A stretch of DNA of 64,000 bases. It comes from Eilatimonas milleporae (GTDB taxonomy: Bacteria; Pseudomonadota; Alphaproteobacteria; Sphingomonadales; Kordiimonadaceae). The DNA lies in assembly GCF_003688555.1 (NCBI RefSeq), contig NZ_REFR01000013.1, forward strand, positions 124,001 through 188,000, given 5' to 3'. Made by a program: the position numbers and the translations under genes. This document shows positions 17,752 to 27,151 of the stretch, piece by piece. Under the pieces are notes generated by a model, which was not told where the DNA came from, searched no databases, and saw only the letters and a program-made list of their open reading frames with translations. Every line of letters starts with the position of its first letter. Positions within the stretch are counted from its first letter, which is position 1.

Positions 17752-18431
17752 CCCCTCAATATCTCCGCCACCAGGTCGGGCACTATATCATAGCTGTCCG
17801 CCACATGGGACGCCCCGGCCGCGACGAGGTCTCCAGCCGGATGATAGCCCCACGACACACCGAGAGCCTTGCTGCCGGCCGCCTGTGCCATGGCCATATC
17901 ATAACTCGTATCGCCGACCACCACGGCTTTGCCCGCATCCGTGCCCGCATCCATCAGCGCCTGCTGCACCATGGAGGGGTGCGGCTTTGACGGGTGCGCG
18001 TCCGCCGTTTGCAGCGAAATAAAATAATGGTGGATACCGTGACTGTGCAGCACCCGCACCAGCCCGCGCATGGATTTGCCCGTGGCAATGGCAAGTTGGT
18101 ATCCTGCGTCATCCAAGGCAGCCAGCGCCTCCAGCGTGCCGGGGAAAAGCGGTTCGACCGTATGGTCGTCCGACACTGTCATGGCGCGAAACTGCGACTT
18201 GTAGCGCTCGGCAAGATGCACATGCTGCCGTCCGTCGCCGTCCGGCATCAGCGCCGCCATCGCATCGACGAGGGACAGGCCGATGATCGACCGTACCTCT
18301 GCCGCCGAGGGCGGGGTCAGCCCTTCCTGTGTGAAGGTATCGACCATCACGCTGACGATATGATGCTGGCTGTCCACCAGCGTACCGTCACAGTCGAAAA
18401 TTACCAGTCTGTCAGCCTGCATGGCGGTCAC
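17748..18431 (-). CDS. HAD-superfamily phosphatase, phosphoglycolate-phosphatase-like
   Basis: A 227-residue cytoplasmic HAD-IA hydrolase. Motif I is FDCDGTLVDS, with the nucleophile Asp and the acid-base Asp two residues later. Motif II lies in LAIATGKS, a conserved Lys lies in SKPHPSM, and motif III is VVGDTSYDMAMA. A helical cap separates motifs I and II. This fits the Gph-like group that dephosphorylates small phosphoesters; the substrate is not fixed. The GTG start at 18431 overlaps the rluC stop codon; an in-frame ATG at 18422 is also possible. Confidence 0.9.
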   Translation of the reverse strand: MTAMQADRLVIFDCDGTLVDSQHHIVSVMVDTFTQEGLTPPSAAEVRSIIGLSLVDAMAALMPDGDGRQHVHLAERYKSQFRAMTVSDDHTVEPLFPGTLEALAALDDAGYQLAIATGKSMRGLVRVLHSHGIHHYFISLQTADAHPSKPHPSMVQQALMDAGTDAGKAVVVGDTSYDMAMAQAAGSKALGVSWGYHPAGDLVAAGASHVADSYDIVPDLVAEILRG

Positions 18432-19408
18432 ATATCCACAAATGGGTCTTCATGATCAGCCGGATTGAAGCCGAGCGCCTCAAAGCTTGCCTTTATGTGC
18501 GGCGGCATGGGCGCGGCGATGCGCAGCCGCCCGCCGTCCGGATGGGTAAAAGCGATGCTCTCGGCGTGCAGATGCAGCTTTTTCGAGATGACGCCACCCA
18601 GATAGGCATCCTCGCCGCCGTATTTGCCGTCACCGACAATCGGATGACCAATTTCCGCCGTGTGCAGGCGCAGTTGGTGTGTACGTCCGGTGTGCGGCTT
18701 CAGCGCGAGCCAGGCGGCGCGCTTGCCCGCCCTGTCCATGATGGCGTAATCGGTCAGTGACGGTTTGCCGTCCGGGCTGACCACCATGCGTTCCGCGCCG
18801 CGCACGGCCACCTTGTCCATGGTCAGGCGGATACGGCCCATGGGCTCTTTCGGGACACCGGTGACCAGTGCCCAGTAGCGCTTGTCCGTGTCCTTGGACG
18901 CGAAATTTTTGGCGAGCGCGGCGGCCGCATTCGCCGTGCGCCCCAAAAGCAGCACGCCCGAGGTATCCTTGTCCAACCGGTGGACAAGACGCGGCCGCTC
19001 CGGTGCGTCATATTTCAGGGCATCCAGCAGGCCGTCCAGATGGCGCTTCTGTCCGGTGCCGCCCTGCGTCGGCAGACCCGGCGGCTTGTTCAGGGCGATG
19101 ACCTTGTCATCCTTGTAGATGACCCAGCCGCGCACTTCCGCCACCGTGGCGTCGTCCAGTGCGGGGCATGGGGCGGTCTTGTTTTTTTGCAGCCCAGCCT
19201 CGCCGGCGAAGGGCGGTACGCGGATATCCTGCCCCGTCTCCAGCCGTTCATTGCCCTTGACCCGCCTGCCGTCGAGCCGCACGGCCCCCTTGCGCATCGC
19301 TTTCTGTACCGCGCCGAAACCGGCCTCGGGTACATGGCGGCGAAACCAGCGGTCCAGCCGAAGCCCGGCATCCTCGGGCGTCACCTTCATATGGCGGACG
19401 CCACTCAT
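18428..19408 (-). CDS. rluC: RluA-family 23S rRNA pseudouridine synthase (RluC-like)
   Basis: A 326-residue enzyme from an ATG at 19408 that overlaps the crcB stop (ATGA); a longer frame to 19498 lies inside crcB. An S4 RNA-binding domain (about residues 15-75, GLRLDRWFRRHVPE) precedes the catalytic domain, which has the RLVHRLDKDTSGVLLLGR motif with its catalytic Asp and the later HTGRTHQLRLH. RluC modifies three uridines in 23S rRNA. RluD-like specificity cannot be excluded from sequence alone. Confidence 0.88.
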   Translation of the reverse strand: MSGVRHMKVTPEDAGLRLDRWFRRHVPEAGFGAVQKAMRKGAVRLDGRRVKGNERLETGQDIRVPPFAGEAGLQKNKTAPCPALDDATVAEVRGWVIYKDDKVIALNKPPGLPTQGGTGQKRHLDGLLDALKYDAPERPRLVHRLDKDTSGVLLLGRTANAAAALAKNFASKDTDKRYWALVTGVPKEPMGRIRLTMDKVAVRGAERMVVSPDGKPSLTDYAIMDRAGKRAAWLALKPHTGRTHQLRLHTAEIGHPIVGDGKYGGEDAYLGGVISKKLHLHAESIAFTHPDGGRLRIAAPMPPHIKASFEALGFNPADHEDPFVDM

Positions 19409-19821
19409 AGTGCGGCCTTGCCCATCTGCATGCCGAGATAGGCGCCGGACACCGTCAGCAGAACCGACCCGACCACATAGGCCAGGACCTGTGCCCATTC
19501 ACCGCGTTCGATCAGCAACATGGTCTCCATGGAAAAGGCGGAAAATGTGGTGAAACTGCCCAGCAGGCCCACAGTCAAAAAGCCACGCAATGCCATATTC
19601 CCCGGAAAGCCGGGCGCCAACAGGCTGATGGCCAGACCGATCGCGAAACTACCGGCAACATTGATCGCCAGCGTACCATAGGGAAAATCCCCTCCGAACA
19701 GACGGAAAGCCGCGCTGCCGGCAAAATGCCGCAGGACGGCACCAAGCGCGCCACCAAGCGCTATGGCTGTAACCAAATGCATGAAATGCCCGTTATAACC
19801 CTGATACATCTCTGGTTTCAT
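19405..19821 (-). CDS. crcB: Fluoride exporter CrcB/FluC
   Basis: A protein of up to 138 residues with four hydrophobic helices; FluC works as a dual-topology dimeric fluoride channel in the inner membrane. Conserved segments are ALGGALGAVLRH, FPYGTLAINVAGSF and GLLGSFTTFSAFS, the last carrying the Phe and Ser residues of the pore. The true start may be the ATG at 19821 or the one at 19782, which would remove a 13-residue polar extension. It begins just after the DUF429 stop, so there is no room for a fluoride riboswitch. Confidence 0.93.
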   Translation of the reverse strand: MKPEMYQGYNGHFMHLVTAIALGGALGAVLRHFAGSAAFRLFGGDFPYGTLAINVAGSFAIGLAISLLAPGFPGNMALRGFLTVGLLGSFTTFSAFSMETMLLIERGEWAQVLAYVVGSVLLTVSGAYLGMQMGKAAL

Positions 19822-19823
19822 AC

Positions 19824-20690
19824 TTATCTGATACCGAAGACCCAGCCTTCGGTGCGCGCGACTTTAGGCGAAAGACCGGGCGGATTCCAGTAGCCCGGAT
19901 CGCCTGCTGCCTGCATCATGCCGGCGGCGCTAATCAGTGCGTCTGCCGCATTATCGTTCTTGTCAACCGGTCCCATACCATCCGCCAGCCGGGCACCGTA
20001 GGACTCCACCAGCCGGGACAGGGTGCGATGGTCGCGCACTTTGCCCTTGTGACCGTCTGTTTGCACAAAAACCGTGCAGAATATTTCAACAATGGCGATC
20101 CGGGCACCGTCCAGAGCGTCAAACGGCCATATGGCGATGTCTTCATGATCCGCAAGCATGTTCAACACTCTCATCAGAGAAAGAGATGCTTTGCCGACCT
20201 GACTTGCACCAACAAGGTGAAAAACGGTTTCCGCACCGAATTTTTGCTGTTTGCATAATATCTCCGTCTTACGGAAACGACGGTAATCGGCATTCACACG
20301 CCCGATATCACCCTGAAAAAAATTCGACGCATATCTGTCCACGAAACCGCCGCCAAACAGGTCGGCGTCATCCTGACAGACACGCTCCACCTCTTTCCAT
20401 AAAGCGTGCGGCGTATCGGCCATGGGCAGTTCGGTCAGATACCTGCCGTGATCCAGAAAGGGAAAAGAGAACGCACCGTCAAATCCGATCAGGGCCCGTG
20501 CCCCTTTTGGCAGCCAGTCGCCATGAACCATCCAGTCCAGCACACGTTGCCTTGACCATGAACCATTTGGCGGGTCCATGAGTTTGACCTGACGCGTGTG
20601 CGCTTCCGCGACAGCCACGGCGATCGCGTTTCGCCCCACTTTCCGGGCACCGGACCAGTCAATGCCGACGAAATGGGTGAAGTCCCCCAT
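19824..20690 (-). CDS. DUF429 family protein (RNase H-like fold)
   Basis: A 288-residue protein starting at the ATG at 20690, which shares one base with the rarA stop (TGATG). The N-terminus FVGIDWSGARKVGRNAIA has the first acidic strand of RNase H-like folds, GFDGAFSFP is a second conserved block, and DKNDNAADALISAAGM near the end carries the typical C-terminal acidic cluster. DUF429 proteins are predicted nucleases or ribonuclease-H-like proteins without an established role. Coupling to rarA, a replication-repair ATPase, is suggestive only. Confidence 0.82.
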   Translation of the reverse strand: MGDFTHFVGIDWSGARKVGRNAIAVAVAEAHTRQVKLMDPPNGSWSRQRVLDWMVHGDWLPKGARALIGFDGAFSFPFLDHGRYLTELPMADTPHALWKEVERVCQDDADLFGGGFVDRYASNFFQGDIGRVNADYRRFRKTEILCKQQKFGAETVFHLVGASQVGKASLSLMRVLNMLADHEDIAIWPFDALDGARIAIVEIFCTVFVQTDGHKGKVRDHRTLSRLVESYGARLADGMGPVDKNDNAADALISAAGMMQAAGDPGYWNPPGLSPKVARTEGWVFGIR

Positions 20691-22027
20691 CAATCCCGTA
20701 TCCCGTCGGCTTCGCTGGACTCATCGGCTGTCAGGCTCGCGCGCAATTTGTTGAAATAGGCGAGACGCTTGGCCATTTCCCGCTCGAACCCACGCTCAAC
20801 CGGGCTGTAATAGCCTTCGCGCGGCATGTCGTCCGGAAAATAATTCTGCCCGGAAAAGCCGTGCGCGGTATCATGGTCATACGCGTAGTTTTTGCCGTAA
20901 CCCTCATCCTTCATCAATCGGGTCGGCGCGTTCAGGATATGTTTGGGCGGCATCAGGCTGCCGGTGGCTTTGGCGGCTTTTTTCGCCGCCTTTTCGGCCC
21001 GGTAAGCAGCGTTCGACTTCGGCGCAAGCGCCAGATAGATCACCCCTTGCGCAATGGCCAGTTCGCCTTCGGGACTGCCAAGGAATTCATAGGCATCGCG
21101 CGCGGCGATCAGCTGCGGCAGGGCCTGCGGGTCGGCCAGTCCCACATCTTCGCTGGCAAAACGCACCAGCCGCCGCAACAGATAGAGCGGATCTTCGCCG
21201 GCCACCAGCATACGGGCAAGCCAGTACAGCCCGGCATCCACGTCCGAGCCACGCAGGGACTTATGCAGGGCGGAGATGAGATTATAATGCCCGTCCCGAT
21301 CCTTGTCATAGCATGGCGCGCGCCGCTGCAACAGCCGTGTCATCTCCTCGGTGGTGAGTGTATCGTCAGCCACCAGATCGAAGAGCGTCTCGACACAGTT
21401 GAGCAGATAGCGGCCATCCCCGTCCGCCATGGCGATCAGGCTGGCCCGCGCCGGTCCGTCCAGCGGCAGGGGACGTTGCATCAAGGCCTCCGCCCGTTCG
21501 ATCAGGGTGTTCAGCGCCGCCGTGTCCAGACGGTTCAGCACCAGCACCTGCATGCGCGAGAGCAGCGCGGCATTGATTTCAAATGACGGATTTTCCGTCG
21601 TTGCACCGATCAGCGTGACGGTGCCGTCCTCCACCACGGGCAGAAAACTGTCCTGCTGGGCCCGGTTGAAGCGATGGATCTCGTCCACGAACAGCAGGGT
21701 GCCCTGCCCCGTTCCGCGACGCCCGCGCGCGGCCTCAAACACTTTTTTCAGTTCGCCCACGCCTGAGAAAATGGCCGAAACCTGCTCAAACGCCAGATCG
21801 GCCTTGTCCGCCAGAAGACGGGCGATGGTGGTTTTGCCGCTGCCGGGCGGCCCCCACAGGATGAGGGAGGCACGCTTGCCGCTGTCCACCAGCCGGCGAA
21901 GCGGACCGTCAGGCCCCAACAGATGGTCCTGACCGACCACATCGTCCAGCGCGGCGGGGCGCAACCTGTCGGCCAGCGGCCGGGGAGCGTCCGCATCCAG
22001 ACCGCCAGCGGTAAACAGATCGCTCAC
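20690..22027 (-). CDS. rarA: Replication-associated recombination protein A (AAA+ ATPase)
   Basis: A 445-residue protein from a GTG at 22027 preceded by AAGGAG at 5 nt; an upstream frame to 22141 overlaps the protease gene. RarA (MgsA) acts at stalled replication forks. Visible motifs are LADRLRPAALDDVVGQDHLLG, Walker A GPPGSGKTT, Walker B LLFVDEIHRFNR, sensor I GATTENPSF, and the C-terminal tetramerisation region with GSDVDAGLYWLARML and YDHDTAHGFSGQNYFPD. The gene lies between the Do-like protease and DUF429 on the same strand. Confidence 0.95.
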   Translation of the reverse strand: MSDLFTAGGLDADAPRPLADRLRPAALDDVVGQDHLLGPDGPLRRLVDSGKRASLILWGPPGSGKTTIARLLADKADLAFEQVSAIFSGVGELKKVFEAARGRRGTGQGTLLFVDEIHRFNRAQQDSFLPVVEDGTVTLIGATTENPSFEINAALLSRMQVLVLNRLDTAALNTLIERAEALMQRPLPLDGPARASLIAMADGDGRYLLNCVETLFDLVADDTLTTEEMTRLLQRRAPCYDKDRDGHYNLISALHKSLRGSDVDAGLYWLARMLVAGEDPLYLLRRLVRFASEDVGLADPQALPQLIAARDAYEFLGSPEGELAIAQGVIYLALAPKSNAAYRAEKAAKKAAKATGSLMPPKHILNAPTRLMKDEGYGKNYAYDHDTAHGFSGQNYFPDDMPREGYYSPVERGFEREMAKRLAYFNKLRASLTADESSEADGIRD

Positions 22028-22055
22028 CCGCGCTCCTTTCCTGGTGCCAGTGCGC

Positions 22056-23555
22056 TCAACGCAGCTGATTGCAGCGGAAAGACCGGTTGGGCACGATGAC
22101 GCATTCCTGCGCACGGCCACGGCGGCGGAATTGATAGACATAACGGTCTTCCGGGTTTTCTAGCGCGAAGACCACGTCCGCCACACTCTCAATACCGATA
22201 CCGTTGATGCTCAGCACCACATCGCCGGGGTTGAAAAACTGATAGCGCCCGGCGGCCGTGCGTCGCTCCACCTTCAAGACCGCCACACCGGTCAGGAAGG
22301 GGTCGACCTGCAATTCTTCGTTAAAGCGGGGGCTGAGATTGGCCACCGTTACCCCTTGAAAGGGATGCGCACCGTCCAGTTTGGTCACCTCGCGCGGCGG
22401 ATTTTCCGGCGGCAGGGCCAGACCGACCTCGACCTCGGCAAGCGCGCCGTTCTGCAGAACGGCCAGCGTCGCGGCCTCGCCCTCGCGCAGCGTCGCGACG
22501 CGGTAGTTCAGCCCCTGCTCGTCAATGATTTCGCGTCCGTTCAGGCTCAAAATCACATCGCCGGGGTTCAGGCCCGCCTGCGCCGCCGGACCGCCGGGGA
22601 ACAACGCATCCACAAGGACACCGCCGGGGCGGTCCAGTCCCAGCGTACCGGCCACGTCATTGTTGATGTTCTGTCCTTTGATGCCCAGCCAGGGCCGCGC
22701 GATCTGCCCTTCGTCCAGCGCCGCGCGCAGGACCGACTGCACCATGTTGGCGGGCACGGCAAAGCCGATACCGTTGGACCCGCCGGACCGGCTGTAGATC
22801 GCCGTGTTGATGCCCAGCAGCGCGCCGCGCATGTCCAACAGCGCACCGCCGGAATTGCCCGGATTGACCGCCGCGTCCGTCTGAATGAAAAAGCCGAAAT
22901 CGGAGATGCCCTGCTGCGTGCGCGCGGTGGCGGAAACGATACCGGAGGTCACCGTCTGGCCGATGCCGAAGGGATTGCCGATGGCCAGCACGATATCCCC
23001 CACCAGCACATCGTCCGAATCCGCCATTTCAAGGCTGGTCAGACGCTCGCCGCCGGTATCGATCTGCAAAATCGCCAAATCGGTGCGCGGGTCCGTCAGC
23101 ACCAGTTCGGCGTCAAATTCGCGCCGGTCGGACAGCACGACACGGATTTCGTCCGCACCTTCGATCACATGGTTGTTGGTGACGATCACACCGCTGGCCC
23201 GGACGATTACACCTGAACCCAGCGAGCCGCGCACGCGTTCCCGCGGCATGCCGAAGGAAAAGCTGTCCCCGAAAAAACGCCGGAAGATCGGGTCGTCAAA
23301 CAGGGCGGAACGGCGGCTGCGCACCACCTTGCGGGTGTAGATATTGACGACGGCCGGCCCTGCCTCGGACACAAGCGGTGCATAGGACAGTTGCACCTCC
23401 TGGCGGCTCTCCGGCAAACGTCTGGTATCCAGGGCCACATCCTGCGCGAGCGAGGCATTTTCAACCCCGGCAAGGGGCGCCAGAACGCCCAGTGTCATGA
23501 CACTGGCAACAACGGTACGGCACAGGGAAAACAAAGCCGGAAACTTGCAGGCCAC
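22056..23555 (-). CDS. Periplasmic serine protease of the Do/DegP-DegQ family
   Basis: A 499-residue exported protease/chaperone for misfolded envelope proteins. A GTG start with AAGGAG 8 nt upstream leads into a signal peptide (about residues 10-36). The catalytic triad is His129 (TNNHVIEG), Asp159 (DPRTDLAI) and Ser235 (NPGNSGGAL). Two PDZ domains follow, at about 285-375 (AGLNPGDVILSLNG) and 395-490 (NPGDVVLSINGIG). The C-terminus ends RSFRCNQLR, with two Cys near the end. It is upstream of rarA on the same strand, 28 nt apart. Confidence 0.94.
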   Translation of the reverse strand: MACKFPALFSLCRTVVASVMTLGVLAPLAGVENASLAQDVALDTRRLPESRQEVQLSYAPLVSEAGPAVVNIYTRKVVRSRRSALFDDPIFRRFFGDSFSFGMPRERVRGSLGSGVIVRASGVIVTNNHVIEGADEIRVVLSDRREFDAELVLTDPRTDLAILQIDTGGERLTSLEMADSDDVLVGDIVLAIGNPFGIGQTVTSGIVSATARTQQGISDFGFFIQTDAAVNPGNSGGALLDMRGALLGINTAIYSRSGGSNGIGFAVPANMVQSVLRAALDEGQIARPWLGIKGQNINNDVAGTLGLDRPGGVLVDALFPGGPAAQAGLNPGDVILSLNGREIIDEQGLNYRVATLREGEAATLAVLQNGALAEVEVGLALPPENPPREVTKLDGAHPFQGVTVANLSPRFNEELQVDPFLTGVAVLKVERRTAAGRYQFFNPGDVVLSINGIGIESVADVVFALENPEDRYVYQFRRRGRAQECVIVPNRSFRCNQLR

Positions 23556-23765
23556 GGAAGACGCTCCTTACATTTATGATCTTGTTGTCTGTCCCATATG
23601 GACAAGGCTGCCCTTAAAGACAAGGTTTGGCCAAAATAAGGTTTATCAGGCAAAGAGTGCGCAAGAATACGGCCATACGGCCCTGACTGTAAATGTACTG
23701 ACTGTAAATGTACTGGGACACGGGCACGCCGTCGTATCGGGCCACCTGGGCCGCAAAGGAGGTTT
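23556..23765. other. Divergent intergenic region, protease/LysE exporter
   Basis: About 210 bases between the two divergent genes, so it should hold both promoters. I see a 15-bp tandem duplication and an AAAGGAGG ribosome-binding site 3 nt before the LysE-type ATG. No promoter boxes are convincing enough to call. Confidence 0.5.
23683..23712 (+). repeat. 15-bp perfect tandem duplication
   Basis: The unit ctgactgtaaatgta is at 23683-23697 and again at 23698-23712, about 55 bp before the LysE-type gene. It looks like a recent slippage or duplication event; a doubled regulatory site is possible. Confidence 0.9.
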
Positions 23766-24395
23766 ATGCACGGATTTTGGGGAGAATGGGCCTTGCTTGC
23801 CGCCGTCATGGCAACGGCGGCGGCCTCGCCGGGGCCGGACTTCGTCATCGCGGTGCGCAACAGCGTGCTGCATGCCCGACGTGCGGGGCTGATGACGGCA
23901 CTTGGCTTCGCGCTCGGCGTCGGGGTGCATGCGGGTTACAGTCTGGCCGGCATCGGTGCGGTGATCGCCGGCTCCGAGATGCTGTTCACCGCCGTCCGTT
24001 TCGGCGGGGCGGTCTATCTGGCGTGGCTGGGCCTGCGCGGGCTGATGTCCAAGGGGGCTGGCGCCGACTCCATTCAGGCCGACGGCCTGCTGCAAAGCCG
24101 GCTCAGCGACGGCCGTGCGGTGTGGATGGGGTTTCTGACCAACCTGCTCAATCCCAAGGCCGTGCTGTTTTTCATTGCCGTTTTCACACAGGTGGTTCGC
24201 CCGGACGTGCCTGTCACCGTGCAAAGTGTCTATGCCCTGACCTGTATGATTATTGTCGGCGGCTGGTTCGCCTTTGTCGCGCTGGTACTGACCAGCCCGG
24301 CCGTCCGCGCGCCATTCTTCCGCGCCTCCATCTGGATCGACCGGCTTTGCGGCGCGCTCTTGATCGTCTTCAGTCTGCGGCTGATTATGGCTTGA
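23766..24395 (+). CDS. LysE/RhtB-family amino-acid exporter
   Basis: A 209-residue inner-membrane protein with about six hydrophobic helices. The N-terminal block AAASPGPDFVIAVRNSV and the central GFLTNLLNPKAVLFFIAVF are the family signatures. Members export amino acids or related small metabolites; the substrate cannot be predicted. The start has a strong Shine-Dalgarno sequence (AAAGGAGG). It is the only plus-strand gene between lipB and the sulfotransferase-like gene, and it interrupts the otherwise housekeeping order between the Do-like protease and rplQ. Confidence 0.92.
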   Translation: MHGFWGEWALLAAVMATAAASPGPDFVIAVRNSVLHARRAGLMTALGFALGVGVHAGYSLAGIGAVIAGSEMLFTAVRFGGAVYLAWLGLRGLMSKGAGADSIQADGLLQSRLSDGRAVWMGFLTNLLNPKAVLFFIAVFTQVVRPDVPVTVQSVYALTCMIIVGGWFAFVALVLTSPAVRAPFFRASIWIDRLCGALLIVFSLRLIMA

Positions 24396-25407
24396 CCTCC
24401 CCTTCCGGCAGGTCGAATTTGGCACGCAGACTAGGCGGCAAGGCTGAACGATCCCCCTTGAGGCAGGTTTTCAGCAGGCCTTCAAGTTCATCATCCCATG
24501 GAATGCCGTATTCATTGCGAATATCGACAAGCATGCCGTTCGCTTCCGCCAAGTGACTACGCGCAACCCACTCTAGGCAATCGACGCACTCCTGATACGC
24601 TTCGTCGCTGAGGGTCGTCAGCGTGCGATAGGCCACCCAGAGCGTCTGCTTGAACACCATCGTCATGCGGATTTTCAAAGCCACCGGATGCTCCACCAGG
24701 GCCTGCGCCACCTGTTTCGGGAAATGGCGCACGCGGCATTGGCGGTGAAGTTCATTATAGGGTTTTGCTCTGGGGTCGCCGGTCCAGCGCTGGCCGTAGT
24801 AACGGTTATATCGATAAATAGGGATGTCCGCGACGACGATGGTTTCCGCACGCGCAAGGCTCTTGATCAGAAAACTTAAATCCTCGGCAAAACGCATATG
24901 CGCAGGAAAACGGATGTCCGCTTCCTTGAGAAAGACGCGTCGATAGAGGTTGGTGTAAAACCCGTGCAGCTTGACGAGTACCGGCTCTAGGGCCAGCGTC
25001 GTGCGGCGAGGCATGGGCAATGCGGCCAAACGTGGGGCCACGGTGCGGTCAGCAAACTGGCCATGTACCATATCCACGGGACCGGTTTTCACACCACCTG
25101 CCGTCTCGATGGCGTTCAGAAAAGCTACGGGATCGGCTGTGATCACATCGTCACTGTCGAGGAAGAAAATATAGTCACCGGTCGCCGCTTCCAGTCCCAG
25201 ATTGCGGGCGCCACCGGGGCCCATATTCACGTCTGACAGAATGACCCGCACATCATCGCCCAGTTGGTCGATATAGCTGCGGTCGCGGCTGGCATCGTCC
25301 ACCACGATCATCTCATAGCTCGGACCGCAGTGGCGGCGTACAGAATCAAGCGCGGCCCCCAGATAGTCATGGCTATTAAAAAAGGGCGTGATGAAGGATA
25401 TGTCCAT
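24385..25407 (-). CDS. Family 2 glycosyltransferase (GT-A fold)
   Basis: A 340-residue protein with a GT2 catalytic domain: DISFITPFFNSHDYLGAALDS at the start, EMIVVDDASRDRS, the NMGPGGARNLGLEAA block, and the metal-binding FLDSDD near residue 90. The C-terminal half is helical and charged. It probably adds a sugar to a surface glycan, but donor and acceptor are unknown. No other polysaccharide genes are nearby. It lies downstream of the rplQ terminator, so it is not part of the ribosomal transcript, and it converges with the LysE-type gene with an 11-nt overlap. Confidence 0.9.
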   Translation of the reverse strand: MDISFITPFFNSHDYLGAALDSVRRHCGPSYEMIVVDDASRDRSYIDQLGDDVRVILSDVNMGPGGARNLGLEAATGDYIFFLDSDDVITADPVAFLNAIETAGGVKTGPVDMVHGQFADRTVAPRLAALPMPRRTTLALEPVLVKLHGFYTNLYRRVFLKEADIRFPAHMRFAEDLSFLIKSLARAETIVVADIPIYRYNRYYGQRWTGDPRAKPYNELHRQCRVRHFPKQVAQALVEHPVALKIRMTMVFKQTLWVAYRTLTTLSDEAYQECVDCLEWVARSHLAEANGMLVDIRNEYGIPWDDELEGLLKTCLKGDRSALPPSLRAKFDLPEGEVKP

Positions 25408-25465
25408 ACTGCCTGTCCTACCGTGTCACGGGGAAGGATACCAGTGTACGGTTGACCGCGGCGGC

Positions 25466-25494
25466 ACAAAAAATGGCCGGCAAAACCGGCCATT
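25466..25494 (-). terminator. Rho-independent terminator of the ribosomal superoperon
   Basis: Read on the minus strand after rplQ, a 9-bp perfect stem (AATGGCCGG / CCGGCCATT) with a 5-nt loop runs directly into a run of six T. It ends the alpha operon 31 nt past the rplQ stop. Confidence 0.93.
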
Positions 25495-25525
25495 CTTCAC
25501 ATCTCAAGGGAACCGGCTCTGCCGC

Positions 25526-25957
25526 TTAGGCCGCCGTCTGTTCCTCAACCGCATCAACGGTTTCAGCGGTCGGGCCGCTGTCCTGGCCTTTGGCGCTTTC
25601 GTCACGGTCGACCAGTTCGATCACGGCCATCGGTGCATTGTCACCGTGGCGGAAACCGGCTTTCAAAACGCGGGCGTAACCGCCCTGGCGCTCTTTGTAG
25701 CGCTCGGCGAGCGTGTCGAACACTTTGGACACAAGGTCCTTGTCCTGTAGGCGGGCAATCGCCAGGCGGCGGTTGGCCAGACCACCCTTTTTCCCAAGGG
25801 TGATAAGCTTTTCCACAATCGGGCGCAGCTCTTTCGCCTTGGGCAGGGTGGTGACAATCTGCTCATGCTTGATCAGCGCTTGGGCCAGGTTCATGAACAG
25901 GGCCTTGCGGTGGCTTGCCGTCCTGTTCAGCTTGCGGCCGGCTTTTCTATGGCGCAT
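25526..25957 (-). CDS. rplQ: 50S ribosomal protein L17
   Basis: A 143-residue large-subunit protein and the last gene of the superoperon. The start [21 protein letters not shown] is the L17 hallmark. The core ends near residue 118, and a tail of about 25 residues rich in Ala, Glu, Thr and Asp follows (ending EEQTAA), longer than the E. coli protein. It starts 69 nt after rpoA. Confidence 0.97.
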   Translation of the reverse strand: MRHRKAGRKLNRTASHRKALFMNLAQALIKHEQIVTTLPKAKELRPIVEKLITLGKKGGLANRRLAIARLQDKDLVSKVFDTLAERYKERQGGYARVLKAGFRHGDNAPMAVIELVDRDESAKGQDSGPTAETVDAVEEQTAA

Positions 25958-26026
25958 CGGGTGTCTCCTTCACATGTCCAGTGGCCGGGGCTCGCGCGCT
26001 TGGCCAACAGACGGGCTTGGTATGGG

Positions 26027-27043
26027 TCAATAATCCTGTTCGAGCTTTTTCGCCAGCTCTTCGATATTCTCAGGCGGCCATGCGGGCAGTTCCATGCCCA
26101 GCTTCAGGCCCATGGAGGACAGAACCTCCTTGATTTCGTTCAGCGACTTGCGGCCGAAGTTCGGCGTGCGCAGCATTTCCGCCTCGGTTTTCTGAACCAG
26201 ATCGCCGATATAGACGATATTGTCGTTCTTCAGGCAGTTGGCGGAACGGACGGACAGTTCCAGTTCGTCCACCTTGCGCAGCAGTTGACGGTTGACTTCC
26301 GGCTCGTCGTCTTCCTCGTGGCGGACATGCTCTTCCGGCTCATCGAAGTTGATGAAGATGGCCAGCTGGTCCTGCAGAATGCGGGCGGCATACGCCACGG
26401 CGTCTTCGGGCGTGATGGTGCCGTCCGTCTCGATCTGCATGGTCAGCTTGTCATAGTCGAGAACCTGTCCCTCACGGGTGTTTTCCACCTTGTAGGACAC
26501 TTTCTTGACCGGGCTGTACAGCGCATCCACGGGGATCAGACCGATGGGGGCATCCTCCGGACGATTGCGTTCAGCCGGGACATAACCCTTGCCGGACGCC
26601 ACTGTCAGTTCCATGTTCAGCGTGGCGCCGTCATCCAGGTGACACAGCACCAGATCCTTGTCGAGAACGTCGACATCGGCCACTTCGGAAATCTGCCCGG
26701 CCGTCACTTCACCTGGACCGGAAGCCGTCAGATGCAGACGCTTGACACCGTCGCTGGTCACCCGGACAGGCAGTTGCTTGATGTTGAGAACGATATCCGT
26801 CACATCCTCGCGCACACCCGGCACGCTGGAAAATTCGTGCAGAACGCCTTCGATCTGGATGCTGGTGACAGCGCCACCCTGCAGCGAGGACAAGAGGACA
26901 CGGCGCAGGCTGTTGCCCAGCGTCATGCCATAGCCACGCTCCAGCGGCTCGACAACCAGCTTGGCACGGCGCAGCGGGTCCGCGCCCGGCTCAATGCTGA
27001 CGCCGTTCGGTTTGATCAGTTCCTGCCAGTTTTTCTGGATCAC
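26027..27043 (-). CDS. rpoA: DNA-directed RNA polymerase alpha subunit
   Basis: A 338-residue subunit from a GTG at 27043 with GAGGGG upstream; the frame extends to 27085 without a better start. The N-terminal dimerisation domain ([22 protein letters not shown]) and the C-terminal UP-element and activator-binding domain ([23 protein letters not shown], then [17 protein letters not shown]) are both complete. It is located between rpsK and rplQ, the usual alphaproteobacterial order without rpsD. Confidence 0.97.
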   Translation of the reverse strand: MIQKNWQELIKPNGVSIEPGADPLRRAKLVVEPLERGYGMTLGNSLRRVLLSSLQGGAVTSIQIEGVLHEFSSVPGVREDVTDIVLNIKQLPVRVTSDGVKRLHLTASGPGEVTAGQISEVADVDVLDKDLVLCHLDDGATLNMELTVASGKGYVPAERNRPEDAPIGLIPVDALYSPVKKVSYKVENTREGQVLDYDKLTMQIETDGTITPEDAVAYAARILQDQLAIFINFDEPEEHVRHEEDDEPEVNRQLLRKVDELELSVRSANCLKNDNIVYIGDLVQKTEAEMLRTPNFGRKSLNEIKEVLSSMGLKLGMELPAWPPENIEELAKKLEQDY

Positions 27044-27151
27044 GATGAACCCCTCGCTTCTGTGTCGGGAGCGAACCGCCCCCACAAGGCTATTGCCAAA
27101 AGCCGAAAATACGAAAGAAACCGGCCCTCAGCCTGGGCCGGGTTACAATCC

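Noticed and set aside
19782-19830. Fluoride riboswitch before crcB
   Set aside because: crcB starts within a few bases of the DUF429 stop inside an operon, and no room or conserved leader sequence exists.
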